Shown: positions 1 through 8,524 of the stretch, piece by piece
How the letters are laid out: each line of letters begins with the position of its first letter
Numbering within the stretch: position 1 is the stretch's first letter
NCBI GenBank assembly: GCA_021777225.1
Contig: JAJYDQ010000030.1
Span: 1 to 46,414, forward strand
DNA from: Deltaproteobacteria bacterium
GTDB taxonomy: Bacteria > Desulfobacterota > Desulfomonilia > Desulfomonilales > Desulfomonilaceae
DNA: 46,414 nucleotides
Direction of reading: 5' to 3'
Notes under the pieces: model-generated
The model's database searches: none
Seen by the model: the letters and a program-made list of their open reading frames with translations, nothing else
What the model was told of the DNA's origin: nothing
Made by a program: the position numbers and the translations under genes

Positions 1-48
1 AAGAACCAGTCAAAATCCTGGAACGGTCAAATATAGTGAAATCAGTGA

Positions 49-408
49 TTAGGCGTGTCCGAAGGTAGCCGCCACAATTAGGGCTATTATGGCGAGACCC
101 ATGGGTATCATAGGGGTTGGGAAAACTTGGGACGCCTGAATCAATCTTCCAAAATCGGTCATGGATGGCGAAAACTCACGAGCTAGCCCAATGGTTCCAA
201 TTTCGAGGTCAGGCGGCTTCAGGCCAGGTTGTTGGCCGCAAGATAAGTCTATTTCAGTACAGTCTGCTTTTGGTTTAGGGGCTTCTTCACAAATAATTAT
301 GGCTTCATCCAGCAAGTGAAGTTCTGATAGGTCTTTTGCTTCGACCTGTTCAAAAATAGGCACACCTTTTAAGTCTTCCAACAGTTTGATCTCAGGATCT
401 AAACCCAT
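49..408 (-). CDS. Hypothetical protein with C-terminal membrane segment
   Basis: The product is 119 residues and matches no family I recognise. It has an acidic N-terminal half, a middle with scattered cysteines and prolines, and one hydrophobic stretch at about residues 98-117 that ends two residues before the C-terminus. It could therefore be tail-anchored in the membrane. There is no N-terminal signal peptide. The ATG at 408 is preceded by an AGGCGG-like ribosome site at a rather long spacing. The gene stands alone and points away from its right-hand neighbour. It is probably real because the frame is clean and the amino acid mix is ordinary, but no function can be given. Confidence 0.55.
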   Translation of the reverse strand: MGLDPEIKLLEDLKGVPIFEQVEAKDLSELHLLDEAIIICEEAPKPKADCTEIDLSCGQQPGLKPPDLEIGTIGLAREFSPSMTDFGRLIQASQVFPTPMIPMGLAIIALIVAATFGHA

Positions 409-712
409 AATTTTTCAACCGCCTGTTCACGAAAGTGATTCTATGTTTCAATTGAGGAAAACAAAATAGCGTCATTGATCAGTAAATTATAATAAATTCT
501 TGAAAAAAGTCACGGTTTATATTTAGTTTGAATTTGCGTCAAATGGTGGGCTTACCTCTAACTGTTAACAAATCAAATTTGTTGCGCTACGGCGCCTCTC
601 GTAGTACTTTTGTATATAATAGTTCTGGGGCATTGTAAATCCAATGAATCGAAATGCTTATATTCAGTGTCAATACTGTTGACTATACTTAACAAACGCT
701 GTGGAGGCCTTT
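409..712. other. Divergent intergenic region, 304 bp
   Basis: This AT-rich stretch lies between two divergent genes and holds no convincing gene. On the plus strand a TATAAT hexamer at 615-620 could be a -10 box for the gene starting at 713, but no good -35 box stands 16-18 bases upstream of it. A GGAGG ribosome site at 703-707 belongs to the next gene. I see no clear hairpin terminator. Confidence 0.4.
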
Positions 713-1267
713 ATGGAAAAGAAAACACCGGACGTGAGAGATTCCATAACAGAACTCATTGGAAATATCGGAACAATTGGTGTTTTTATGTTGAGTGAAA
801 TAAGGGTTTTCTTGAAAAATAGTTGGGGCGCATCAAGAGAAGAATTCTTCGCCGCTGTGGACAAGGCAGCTACCAACCTAAAACGGTCCGGGAAAATGGC
901 GGTTGCTGACATAGAGATAGCCTCGGCCAAAATTAAGGACGCATGGGAGATTCTGGACCGCGAAAGAAACCTGGATTGGGATAATTTCATAAATGATCTT
1001 AAACCCAAACTGGCAAAATTGGGGGCCCTTAGTAAAGATACCATAGAGTTATGCCTGAACCAGGCAAAGGAACTTCTCGATAAAAGATGGACGGCTTTTG
1101 GTAGATTAGGGGAGAAGCGCGTAAAGCAGGCGCAAGAACATTCAGATGAAATAGCGGAGGTCTTGAAAACTCGTTTGGGCTCCTTAATTAGAACTGCCCG
1201 AAAAACAGGTAAGAAACTTGATCGGGCCTTTGGCGCCGCTTGGGACGAGATGAAAAAGAAGGACTAA
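713..1267 (+). CDS. Hypothetical helical protein
   Basis: The product is 184 residues from the ATG at 713, which has a GGAGG ribosome site five bases upstream. A GTG twelve bases earlier is in frame but lies on that ribosome site, so the ATG is preferred. The sequence is rich in Lys, Glu, Ala and Leu and reads as long amphipathic helices, with no signal peptide and no cysteine or histidine motif. One mildly hydrophobic stretch lies near residues 15-30. It resembles small helical or coiled-coil proteins in general but no named family. coaE starts 40 bases downstream on the same strand, so the two may be cotranscribed. Confidence 0.72.
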   Translation: MEKKTPDVRDSITELIGNIGTIGVFMLSEIRVFLKNSWGASREEFFAAVDKAATNLKRSGKMAVADIEIASAKIKDAWEILDRERNLDWDNFINDLKPKLAKLGALSKDTIELCLNQAKELLDKRWTAFGRLGEKRVKQAQEHSDEIAEVLKTRLGSLIRTARKTGKKLDRAFGAAWDEMKKKD

Positions 1268-1269
1268 AC

Positions 1270-1295
1270 GCCCTTTAGAGTTTTCGTGAAAGGGC
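1270..1295 (+). promoter_or_regulatory. Hairpin next to the coaE ribosome site
   Basis: GCCCTTT (1270-1276) and AAAGGGC (1289-1295) form a perfect 7-bp inverted repeat with a 12-base loop. It starts just after the upstream stop codon and ends directly before the AGGAA ribosome site of coaE. It has no T-run, so it is not a normal terminator. It may affect translation or mRNA processing, which is inference only. Confidence 0.35.
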
Positions 1296-1307
1296 AGGAA
1301 TTGTATT

Positions 1308-1982
1308 ATGATTGCACATATGAAAAGGGATGGGGTGAAGAGTGGTAAATGTTCCCTGACGGTCGGATTAACCGGCGGCATTGCCAGCGGTAAGAGCGCC
1401 GTAAGTAATATCTTTAGAGATCATGGTATACCGGTAATTTGCGCGGACGAACTCGCTCGTGAAGTTGTTAAACCAGGCTCAAACGGTCTTAAGGAAATAA
1501 AAACGGTCTTTGGAGATTCGGTCATAAAATCCGATGGAGAGTTAAATAGACCTGAACTAGCGCGAATCGTTTTTTCCGATCCAGCCAAACGAAAAATCCT
1601 TGAATCCATAATCCACCCTAGGGTTTCCCGTGAAAAGGAACGTTTGGCAAAAGAGTATATGCTGCAGGGCGCCAACATTGTATTGGTTGATGTGCCACTC
1701 TTATTCGAAGCCGGATGGGAAGCCGCTTTTGATCTTGTGATTCTCGTTTACGCTCCTAGAAAATTACAAAAGAAACGATTGCTACAACGAGATAAAATAT
1801 CACCCGAACAAGCCTCAGCGAGGCTTAGGGCACAAATGGATATAGAATCCAAGAAGACGCTTGCCGATATAATAATTGATAATGGTGGTTCACTTGAAGA
1901 GACGGAGAAACAAGTGAGCAATATAATAGACAGGCTAAAGTCTGTTCTGGCCCAAAATGACCAGGCCCCTTCAGATTTGTAG
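1308..1982 (+). CDS. coaE: Dephospho-CoA kinase
   Basis: This cytoplasmic enzyme phosphorylates dephospho-CoA at the 3' hydroxyl of its ribose with ATP, the last step of coenzyme A synthesis. The P-loop GGIASGKS is at residues 23-30. It is followed by the family's CADELAREVV and VDVPLLFEAGWE blocks and by the RLRAQM segment of the lid region. The length of 224 residues is slightly above the usual 200-210 because of a short N-terminal lead; a second ATG twelve bases in (1320) would trim four residues. AGGAA stands seven bases before the chosen ATG. It lies downstream of a small helical protein gene and is not next to other CoA genes. Confidence 0.95.
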   Translation: MIAHMKRDGVKSGKCSLTVGLTGGIASGKSAVSNIFRDHGIPVICADELAREVVKPGSNGLKEIKTVFGDSVIKSDGELNRPELARIVFSDPAKRKILESIIHPRVSREKERLAKEYMLQGANIVLVDVPLLFEAGWEAAFDLVILVYAPRKLQKKRLLQRDKISPEQASARLRAQMDIESKKTLADIIIDNGGSLEETEKQVSNIIDRLKSVLAQNDQAPSDL

Positions 1983-2102
1983 TCGTTTCCGCTTGATTAA
2001 TTTTTTGGCATGCCTTGAAGTTGATACTAAACTGAGTTTTTTGTCTCCTGGTTGAAAAAATGGTTTAACCTGGAACAGTAATTGGAGTTACGAGGGAGAC
2101 TA

Positions 2103-2861
2103 ATGGAAAAACGATCTTGGAACCAGATCAGTAAAGAGAAACTATCCGAAGAAATCAGCCTCCGAATGATCTGGGGCAAAAACTTGATGGCGGTAAGATT
2201 CGAAATTGCTCCTAATTCATCTATACCAATTCACGAGCATAGGTCCGAACAGCTTACAATGGTTCAAAACGGGCGGATAACCCTTCATTTTCCAGATCAG
2301 GTTGACGTCACTTTGGGTCCTAATGACATGACGCTCATCCCTTCAAATGTTCCCCATTCCGCTTCTTCTGGGCCTGAAGGCTGTGATGTAATCGATTTGT
2401 TCTCTCCTATAAGGCAGGATTTTATCGATGGGACCGCCAGTTACCTTGGGAAACCTCAAAAGACTTCCACAGATCAGCAAGTCGAACCGGAAATAACCAA
2501 AGAGACTTCGAAAGAAGATCCATACTCTGAGCTTCATGGATTTTTGGCAGCGGCTGGGGTTAGGGTCCCTATAGAGAAGCTCAGGGAGTATCCTCTGGAA
2601 ATAATTGCACGATACGCTTATGAAAAGGAATGTGTCACGATGGGGCAGCTTAGGGCTGTCATGGGAATTGACAAGAAGCAGGCCAAGGAAATGCTCCGAA
2701 CCTGGAAGCACGGCGATGATCACAGTGAATCGAGTTACAAACGGAGCCTGGAGCGGATCGTAATTGTACCCAATGTTTTCCAGCATGTTGTTCACAGCCC
2801 AAGCGCCAAATCCCAGAACCCGAAAGAACAAGATGGACGAGAAAAAGATACTGAAGATTAA
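2103..2861 (+). CDS. Cupin-domain protein
   Basis: The product is 252 residues. The N-terminal 100 residues form one cupin barrel. Its first motif is the PIHEHRSEQ segment with a later glycine, and its second is the PSNVPHS segment, so metal-binding His and Glu positions are present. The C-terminal part, about residues 140-210, is a separate helical region that could be a small winged or helical domain and is followed by a charged tail. The ATG at 2103 has a GAGGGAG ribosome site, which makes it a better start than an in-frame TTG at 2082. The methyltransferase gene begins inside its 3' end, so the two are probably translated together. The ligand is unknown. Confidence 0.8.
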   Translation: MEKRSWNQISKEKLSEEISLRMIWGKNLMAVRFEIAPNSSIPIHEHRSEQLTMVQNGRITLHFPDQVDVTLGPNDMTLIPSNVPHSASSGPEGCDVIDLFSPIRQDFIDGTASYLGKPQKTSTDQQVEPEITKETSKEDPYSELHGFLAAAGVRVPIEKLREYPLEIIARYAYEKECVTMGQLRAVMGIDKKQAKEMLRTWKHGDDHSESSYKRSLERIVIVPNVFQHVVHSPSAKSQNPKEQDGREKDTED

Positions 2862-3621
2862 AGAGGCGATAAAAAGAAATTTTGAACAGAGTCCAACCCA
2901 ATATGAAACTTTTGAACGAAAATGCGGTTTCTTCTCTGCTCTTAACTCTACGCTCATCGATACACTAGATATACAGCGCAATCTTAAAGTCCTTGATATT
3001 GGATGTGGTACAGGCGCCAGTTCGAAACAAATATTGTCTGCGATCCCGGGATCTGAAGTTTGGGGATTGGACAATTCGCCGGCAATGTTGGAGATTGCGA
3101 GAAATAGCAATCCTAACCCTTCAAGGCTGAGATTTATAGAAGGAGACGCCGGTGATTTAGTAAATTGCGTAAAAGAAAGAATGGATATTGTTATTTATAG
3201 CGCCTCAATTTTCCTGATTCCTGATTACGAGGCAAGCTTGAACCAGGCCTGGAGCCTTCTGGAACCTGGGGGAAAATTGGGACTAACCTATATGGTGGGT
3301 GTTTTCGAAAATGGAGGCGAGAACGCTTTTGTTTGCGCCGACGATCATGCCCGGACTAATTTGAGCCAAAAGAAACCAGTTGAATTGGATAGCCTCACCC
3401 TTTTTCTAAATGATCTTTTTTCAAATGTAACGTCGCTGGTCAGAGACTTCAGTTGCGACAAAGAGATGTTAAGGGATTTCTTCTCGATTCCCGCTATGTC
3501 CGCCGGTTTGTATCCATCTCTGGTCTATGAAGATCGACTCAAAATGCTGGAGGCCTTGTTTTCACATCTGCGTTGCGACAAAATGTCATTCAGATGGAAC
3601 CTGATTACTGCACTGAAATAA
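2833..3621 (+). CDS. Class I SAM-dependent methyltransferase
   Basis: The product is 262 residues from the ATG at 2833, which overlaps the preceding cupin gene by 29 bases. The S-adenosylmethionine motif I, LDIGCGTGAS, follows an N-terminal helix. An acidic residue in the next strand (GLDNSPAML) would bind the SAM ribose, and motif II/III-like segments follow (IEGDAGDL, then LEPGGKLGLTYM). This is the Methyltransf_25/UbiE-like fold. The substrate cannot be told from sequence. The overlap suggests it works with the cupin protein, as in some small-molecule tailoring pairs, but that is inference. An upstream in-frame TTG at 2764 would add 23 residues and is less likely. Confidence 0.85.
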   Translation: MDEKKILKIKEAIKRNFEQSPTQYETFERKCGFFSALNSTLIDTLDIQRNLKVLDIGCGTGASSKQILSAIPGSEVWGLDNSPAMLEIARNSNPNPSRLRFIEGDAGDLVNCVKERMDIVIYSASIFLIPDYEASLNQAWSLLEPGGKLGLTYMVGVFENGGENAFVCADDHARTNLSQKKPVELDSLTLFLNDLFSNVTSLVRDFSCDKEMLRDFFSIPAMSAGLYPSLVYEDRLKMLEALFSHLRCDKMSFRWNLITALK

Positions 3622-3645
3622 AAATCAGTTGATTCGTGGATTAAG

Positions 3646-3909
3646 TTAGCGCTTTTGAGGTTGGCCATCGGGACGCTTTTGGGTTTCTATTTCCTTTTCA
3701 GCCTCCATGTAGAGCTTCTTTATGTCTTCAACCACCTTGTCAGAATTAGTCAGTTTTTCCGAATCGCGAGGTTGGGGCTGAAACATTTGATGGCTGAGCC
3801 ATTTATGATCGTCAGGCCTTTTAGGATTACCGGTAGTTTGGGCCGAGATTTTTGAAACTGTAAATATGAACATCAGAACAAGAATCAATGAAATCAGTGA
3901 GGCCTTCAA
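3646..3909 (-). CDS. Small secreted hypothetical protein
   Basis: The product is 87 residues with a clear signal peptide: a lysine at position 2, a hydrophobic core, then a likely cleavage after SAQ near residue 24. The mature part is short, polar and rich in Lys, Glu, Gln and Pro, with one predicted helix. It has no cysteine and no family I recognise. The start is a TTG with an AGGAG ribosome site about eleven bases upstream. It is convergent with the methyltransferase gene, leaving 24 bases between them. Confidence 0.6.
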   Translation of the reverse strand: MKASLISLILVLMFIFTVSKISAQTTGNPKRPDDHKWLSHQMFQPQPRDSEKLTNSDKVVEDIKKLYMEAEKEIETQKRPDGQPQKR

Positions 3910-4091
3910 TGTTGATAGTTCTCCTGCAGTTATAGATTGATGAATCTGGACTCAGGGCAACCGAAGCAATACCACACAGGTATCTGTCCTACAACAATTT
4001 AGAACGGCTGTCCAAGAATCATCTGACAGGTTCTCTGAAACCACATTCTATGGCGATAGGCGCATATCCGTAATTAGTTATGGGGCACGCA

Positions 4092-5207
4092 CTATTTTGA
4101 CAGCGACGCATCGTTGGTAATTTCAACAGGTTGCCCTGTGCTGAGAATTTCTTTTCCATCGGTGACGACCTTTTCTCCAGGGGTTAGACCATCCATTACT
4201 TCAGCGTAATGGTCATCGGTAGCGCCGATTCTAATCTGCACTATCTGCGCCTTGTTGTCTTTTGCTATTCGAACAACCGCATTACCCTCGTTATTTCTGA
4301 TTTGTTCCAACAAGGATTCGACAGGAACCCTGACTACATCGGGTATGCTTTTTACTAAAACGCGGCCTCTGGCGTACATGCCTTCCAAAAGTTTCAAATC
4401 CTTGTTGTCAATGTAGAGTCTCACTTGAAAAAGTTGGTTCTGATTAACGACTGCCTGGACGTAACCGATTTTACCTTTGAACTTCTTTCCGGGTAACGAG
4501 TCTACGGTTACTTCGGCGTCTCCTCCGTATCCTTGTTGAATCACTTTGCTGAAGTCGAGTGAGGCGACGTCCCTATCGCTAAGATAGGTTTCGAGATATA
4601 CAGTGGTATAATCGCTAATCTGAAAGAGTTTTCCGCCTGTTGACGCCCAATCTCCCACCTCTACAAAACGATTTGAAAGAATCCCCGTAATTGGAGCGAC
4701 GACCACCGTGTTTTTCAAATCCTCTTCAGCTTTGGCCAACGCTCCTTTGTCAGCTACAACCTGGCCATGCGCTGTCTGATATGCTGACACCTTTTGGTCG
4801 AATGTGAGTTCGCTTATTGCCCCGGTTTTAGCGAGTGGAGTGTTCTTGTCCATGTCTATCTTGGCAAGTTGCTCCGAGGCAATGTCTTTCTGTAGCGTTC
4901 CACGCGCTTGGTCGGCAATAGCCCGTATCGTAGAATCATCGAATAAAAGCAGCCTCTGGCCTGCTGATACTGGCTGGCCATCCCTAACCTCTATCGATGT
5001 TACTTGAGCTGAAACCTGGGAAGACACTGTGGTGTCCCTAATGAAGCGTAAATTACCAGACATATAAAGGTTCTGTTCGATCACGCCTTTTTCAACGTTG
5101 GCTGCGGAAACCTTTATCGGTGGGGGAGGCTTAGTCTCCTGCTTTTTGCCACAAGCGAACATCAGCATGGAAGTTAATAGCAAGAGTATAACTAATCGCG
5201 ATGTCAT
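4092..5207 (-). CDS. RND efflux periplasmic adaptor (membrane fusion protein)
   Basis: This protein should bridge the RND pumps encoded just upstream to an outer-membrane channel. The length of 371 residues is normal for the AcrA/MdtA family. The N-terminus is a signal sequence ending in MLMFACGKK, so it is probably a lipoprotein, although the lipobox is not ideal at position -3. The biotinyl-lipoyl-like half-motifs flank a helical hairpin at about residues 85-165. Beta-barrel and membrane-proximal domains follow. The gene is last in the operon, 116 bases after the second pump, whereas in MdtABC-type operons the adaptor comes first. No outer-membrane factor gene is in the window. Confidence 0.93.
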   Translation of the reverse strand: MTSRLVILLLLTSMLMFACGKKQETKPPPPIKVSAANVEKGVIEQNLYMSGNLRFIRDTTVSSQVSAQVTSIEVRDGQPVSAGQRLLLFDDSTIRAIADQARGTLQKDIASEQLAKIDMDKNTPLAKTGAISELTFDQKVSAYQTAHGQVVADKGALAKAEEDLKNTVVVAPITGILSNRFVEVGDWASTGGKLFQISDYTTVYLETYLSDRDVASLDFSKVIQQGYGGDAEVTVDSLPGKKFKGKIGYVQAVVNQNQLFQVRLYIDNKDLKLLEGMYARGRVLVKSIPDVVRVPVESLLEQIRNNEGNAVVRIAKDNKAQIVQIRIGATDDHYAEVMDGLTPGEKVVTDGKEILSTGQPVEITNDASLSK

Positions 5208-5323
5208 AAATTCTCTGCTTTCCTGAATTTAGAGTCTGGGGACAAAATCCAATAGAAAATGTATTGGGGTCTTCCCCTGGCTCGAAATCTTGAGTTTCCC
5301 GGTCAAGTCCGATACAAGCTTTG

Positions 5324-8300
5324 TCACTGTGCGATCCGGGGCCCATTGCCACCATTGTCGCCTAAACTGATTGGCTTTATTTTCCAGAAACGAATTTTTA
5401 TGTCGTCGAAAATGGTGTAAACCACGGGAATTAGGATGAGAGTGAAAAGCGTCGCAACCGAAAGACCACCTACCACGGCCATCGCAAGCCCGTTATATAT
5501 CTCCGCCCCAGCGCCGTGTTTCAAGGCTAGGGGAAGCATTCCCAATACCATAGAGATCGCTGTCATGAATATTGGTCGCATTCTCCTTTTGCTGGCCAAA
5601 ATCAGCGCCTCATTGCGCTCGATACCACCATCTATAAGTTGGACGGCATATGTAATTAATATGATAGCGTTTTTAACTACAAGGCCAACCATCATTATGT
5701 AGCCAAGCACGGTAAAAGAATCAAATTGGACCCCGCTCAGTTTCACCAAAAAGTTTGCTCCAACAATAGAAAGAGGAACGCTCAGCATGATGGATAATGG
5801 CCTGATAAATGATTGAAATTGCAGCACCAGTAGTAGATAAACAACCACCACCGATAGCGTGAAAACGAAAGAAATGGCTGAAATTAATTCACGAAGCCGG
5901 TTTATAGCGCCAACTGGAACGACTTGATACCCCACAGGCAAAGGCACTGAGGACTTAATCTTAGCCATTACCTCTTTAAAAACATCATACAAGGGCCGAC
6001 CCTGGATCGTAAACTGTACCCTTGCGCATCTTACACCGTTATAGTGGTTAATTTGTAAGGGCCCGAACTCAGTGTCAACTGAGGCCACAGTGGTAAGAGG
6101 GACCTGAACACTTGAGTTTTTTGGAGAGGTCAAAAGGACTCTCTTTATGTCTTCAACTGTTTTCTGTTCATCAGGGGGGCCGGTAACATTGACATAAAAA
6201 TATCTGCCGCTTACATCATACTGCGTTGTGGTTTGCTGACCGCCTCCAGCAGCCTCGATAGCGTCAGCTACATCTTGGGGTTGGAACCCAAATTGGCTAG
6301 CCCTCTCGAGGTTCATCCGGACTTGCACCTCAGGTTTACGAAGAGCCAAATCGGTGTAACGAAACACTATGCCAGGTATTTCCTTGCCTAAATCAAGAAT
6401 CTGGTTTACCAAACGCTCAATAATTGAATACCCCACTCCAACAATTCTCACGTCAACTATACTTGACCTGGAGTAAATATTCCCAAATAGAGGAAACTGT
6501 ATCGGATTTACGAACTTAAGGGGAAGGTCAAGAGAACTCTGATAAGCTTCGCGAGAGATTTTGTCGACTGATTCTCCACTATCTTCCTCCCTGTCACAAT
6601 CGATGAAAATCACATTTCTCGCATCCTGGCGATTTGGAACTGCGACCACATGGCGCACGCCTTTTATTTTCCTCCATCGGTCTTCCAGGACCTTCATAAT
6701 CCTGCTGTTTTCATCCAGGCTCGTGCCTTCAGCGGACACTATCTGGGTTTTTATAAGGTTAGTTCCGCCGGTAGGGAGGTACCCTATTCCCGGTAACATC
6801 TTACATGACAATCCGAACAATCCGACTACTAACACTAACAGAGCTACTTTACGCACGGGCGTCCCAAGGAAGAAACATAAAGAATGAATAAGGCTATGAG
6901 ATACCGCTGTCCCAATTTTATCGAGGAGGAAGAGCGGGGTCATGAGTTTTTTGACCAATCCTTTCGGTTCGGTATCCTCCTTCATCCATCGAGAAGCCAA
7001 CATGGGAACAACTGTGAATGCGTCGAATAATGACAAAAAAATGGCGGCCGAAATTATGAAAGCCACCGGTCCAAATAGTGTCCCAACTTCTCCCTTCAAC
7101 ATCAACACCGGTAAAAACACCGCCGCTGTGGTAAGTGTGCTCATGAAAACGGCGGCGCCGACCTCTCTCGTGCCATCCACACAAGCTTTTATTACGCTTT
7201 TCCCCTCCTCGTAACGGTGCCTGTAAATGTTCTCCAAAACCACGATAGCGTCATCTACTATCATTCCTACCGATAAGGCTAGCCCGGCGAGCGAAAGGAC
7301 GTTTATGGAGTAATGCCCCAAATACATGGCGATAAATGTACCGATGATCGAGACAGGTATCGATGTCGCCACAATAAAAATGCTACGCCAATTCTTGAGA
7401 AACACAAACAGCACAAGGAGCACGAGTATAACGGCTTCTACGAGAGATTCCTTAACTACGTTAATTGCGTCTTTGATATATCCGCTGGTATCGTAAATTT
7501 TCTCAAAATTCGCCCCTCTGGGGCCATATCGCTGTTGCAGAAGCTTCACTTCGCGGTCAACGGAATTGATTACGTCGAGGATGTTAGCGCCGGCCTGGCT
7601 CAGAACACTGAATATGATTCCTCTTTTCCCGTCTATGCGACAGTAAGAATCGGGTCTGTCGTAGGAATCCTGCACATTCGCTACATCAGTGAGATAGACG
7701 ACCGGATCTCCAGGTTTGGAGACGACCAGTTTGCGAAATGCCGAGGCGTCCAGAAATTCGTTCACAGTCCGAAGAGTCCATTCCCGTGTTCCTTGAACAA
7801 AATAGCCGCCACTTTGATTAAAGTTGGCTCGATCGATGTAGTTTTTGACGTCGTTGACCGTTAATCGCCTTGCCTTTAATCTTTGAGGATCAAAGGTAAT
7901 TCTCATTTGACGAGTCAGGTAGCCATCGTATTGACAATCCCCAACGCCAGGCAACCGCAGTATCCTGGGTATAATTTCAAAGTTTGCCCATGTTGAAGTG
8001 GTGACCAAGTCCACATTCCCGGTCAGAGAGAACTGATAAATCGGGAGACTAACCCGATCGGTAGCCTTTATTATTTGGGGCATTTGCACCTGACTGGGAA
8101 GGGTGTTGACTTTTGCGAGATTTCGTTGGACTTCCGCAGCAGCGAGATCCAGATTGGTTCCCGGATTGTAGAAAATAACTACAAACGATTGCCCGTACGA
8201 TGAAAAACTTTGAGTGTATTGCATGTTTGAAACGCCGCTTATGGCGTCTTCAAAAGGGGTGGTTATTTCTCCTTCCACCTCCTCAGGCGCAGAGCCAGTA

Positions 8301-8452
8301 AATACTGTCGACACAACCAGGATGGGCTGATCAGTATTGGGCTTGAGTTCTACCGTGAGAAAGGTCATGCAAACATAACCAAAAACTAGCACAAGAAGAA
8401 CCCGGACTATTACCGTGATCGGAAATTTAACTGAAGATTCAACTATATTCAT
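5324..8452 (-). CDS. RND efflux inner-membrane pump, second copy
   Basis: This is a proton-driven transporter of the HAE1/AcrB superfamily, 1042 residues, with the usual twelve membrane helices and two large periplasmic loops. The paired aspartates of the proton relay are in the GMIVDDAIVVLENI segment of helix 4, and the partner lysine is in GLVVKNAIILITYAV of helix 10. It is closely similar along its whole length to the pump encoded 72 bases upstream, with the membrane core much better conserved than the porter domains. The pair may form a mixed trimer as MdtB and MdtC do, or two separate pumps that share one adaptor. The substrate is unknown. Confidence 0.95.
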   Translation of the reverse strand: MNIVESSVKFPITVIVRVLLVLVFGYVCMTFLTVELKPNTDQPILVVSTVFTGSAPEEVEGEITTPFEDAISGVSNMQYTQSFSSYGQSFVVIFYNPGTNLDLAAAEVQRNLAKVNTLPSQVQMPQIIKATDRVSLPIYQFSLTGNVDLVTTSTWANFEIIPRILRLPGVGDCQYDGYLTRQMRITFDPQRLKARRLTVNDVKNYIDRANFNQSGGYFVQGTREWTLRTVNEFLDASAFRKLVVSKPGDPVVYLTDVANVQDSYDRPDSYCRIDGKRGIIFSVLSQAGANILDVINSVDREVKLLQQRYGPRGANFEKIYDTSGYIKDAINVVKESLVEAVILVLLVLFVFLKNWRSIFIVATSIPVSIIGTFIAMYLGHYSINVLSLAGLALSVGMIVDDAIVVLENIYRHRYEEGKSVIKACVDGTREVGAAVFMSTLTTAAVFLPVLMLKGEVGTLFGPVAFIISAAIFLSLFDAFTVVPMLASRWMKEDTEPKGLVKKLMTPLFLLDKIGTAVSHSLIHSLCFFLGTPVRKVALLVLVVGLFGLSCKMLPGIGYLPTGGTNLIKTQIVSAEGTSLDENSRIMKVLEDRWRKIKGVRHVVAVPNRQDARNVIFIDCDREEDSGESVDKISREAYQSSLDLPLKFVNPIQFPLFGNIYSRSSIVDVRIVGVGYSIIERLVNQILDLGKEIPGIVFRYTDLALRKPEVQVRMNLERASQFGFQPQDVADAIEAAGGGQQTTTQYDVSGRYFYVNVTGPPDEQKTVEDIKRVLLTSPKNSSVQVPLTTVASVDTEFGPLQINHYNGVRCARVQFTIQGRPLYDVFKEVMAKIKSSVPLPVGYQVVPVGAINRLRELISAISFVFTLSVVVVYLLLVLQFQSFIRPLSIMLSVPLSIVGANFLVKLSGVQFDSFTVLGYIMMVGLVVKNAIILITYAVQLIDGGIERNEALILASKRRMRPIFMTAISMVLGMLPLALKHGAGAEIYNGLAMAVVGGLSVATLFTLILIPVVYTIFDDIKIRFWKIKPISLGDNGGNGPRIAQ

Positions 8453-8524
8453 TCCAAGCCTAAAAGACCGAATAAGAATCTAAAAATATAGTAAACACCT
8501 GAGGTTAAAATTAATTTATACGGC

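Noticed and set aside
610-798. Plus-strand frame beginning at 610
   Set aside because: It runs into the better supported gene at 713 in a different frame and has no ribosome site.
670-1044. Open frame on the minus strand opposite the hypothetical gene at 713-1267
   Set aside because: It is antisense to a gene with a strong ribosome site and has the composition of a mirror frame.
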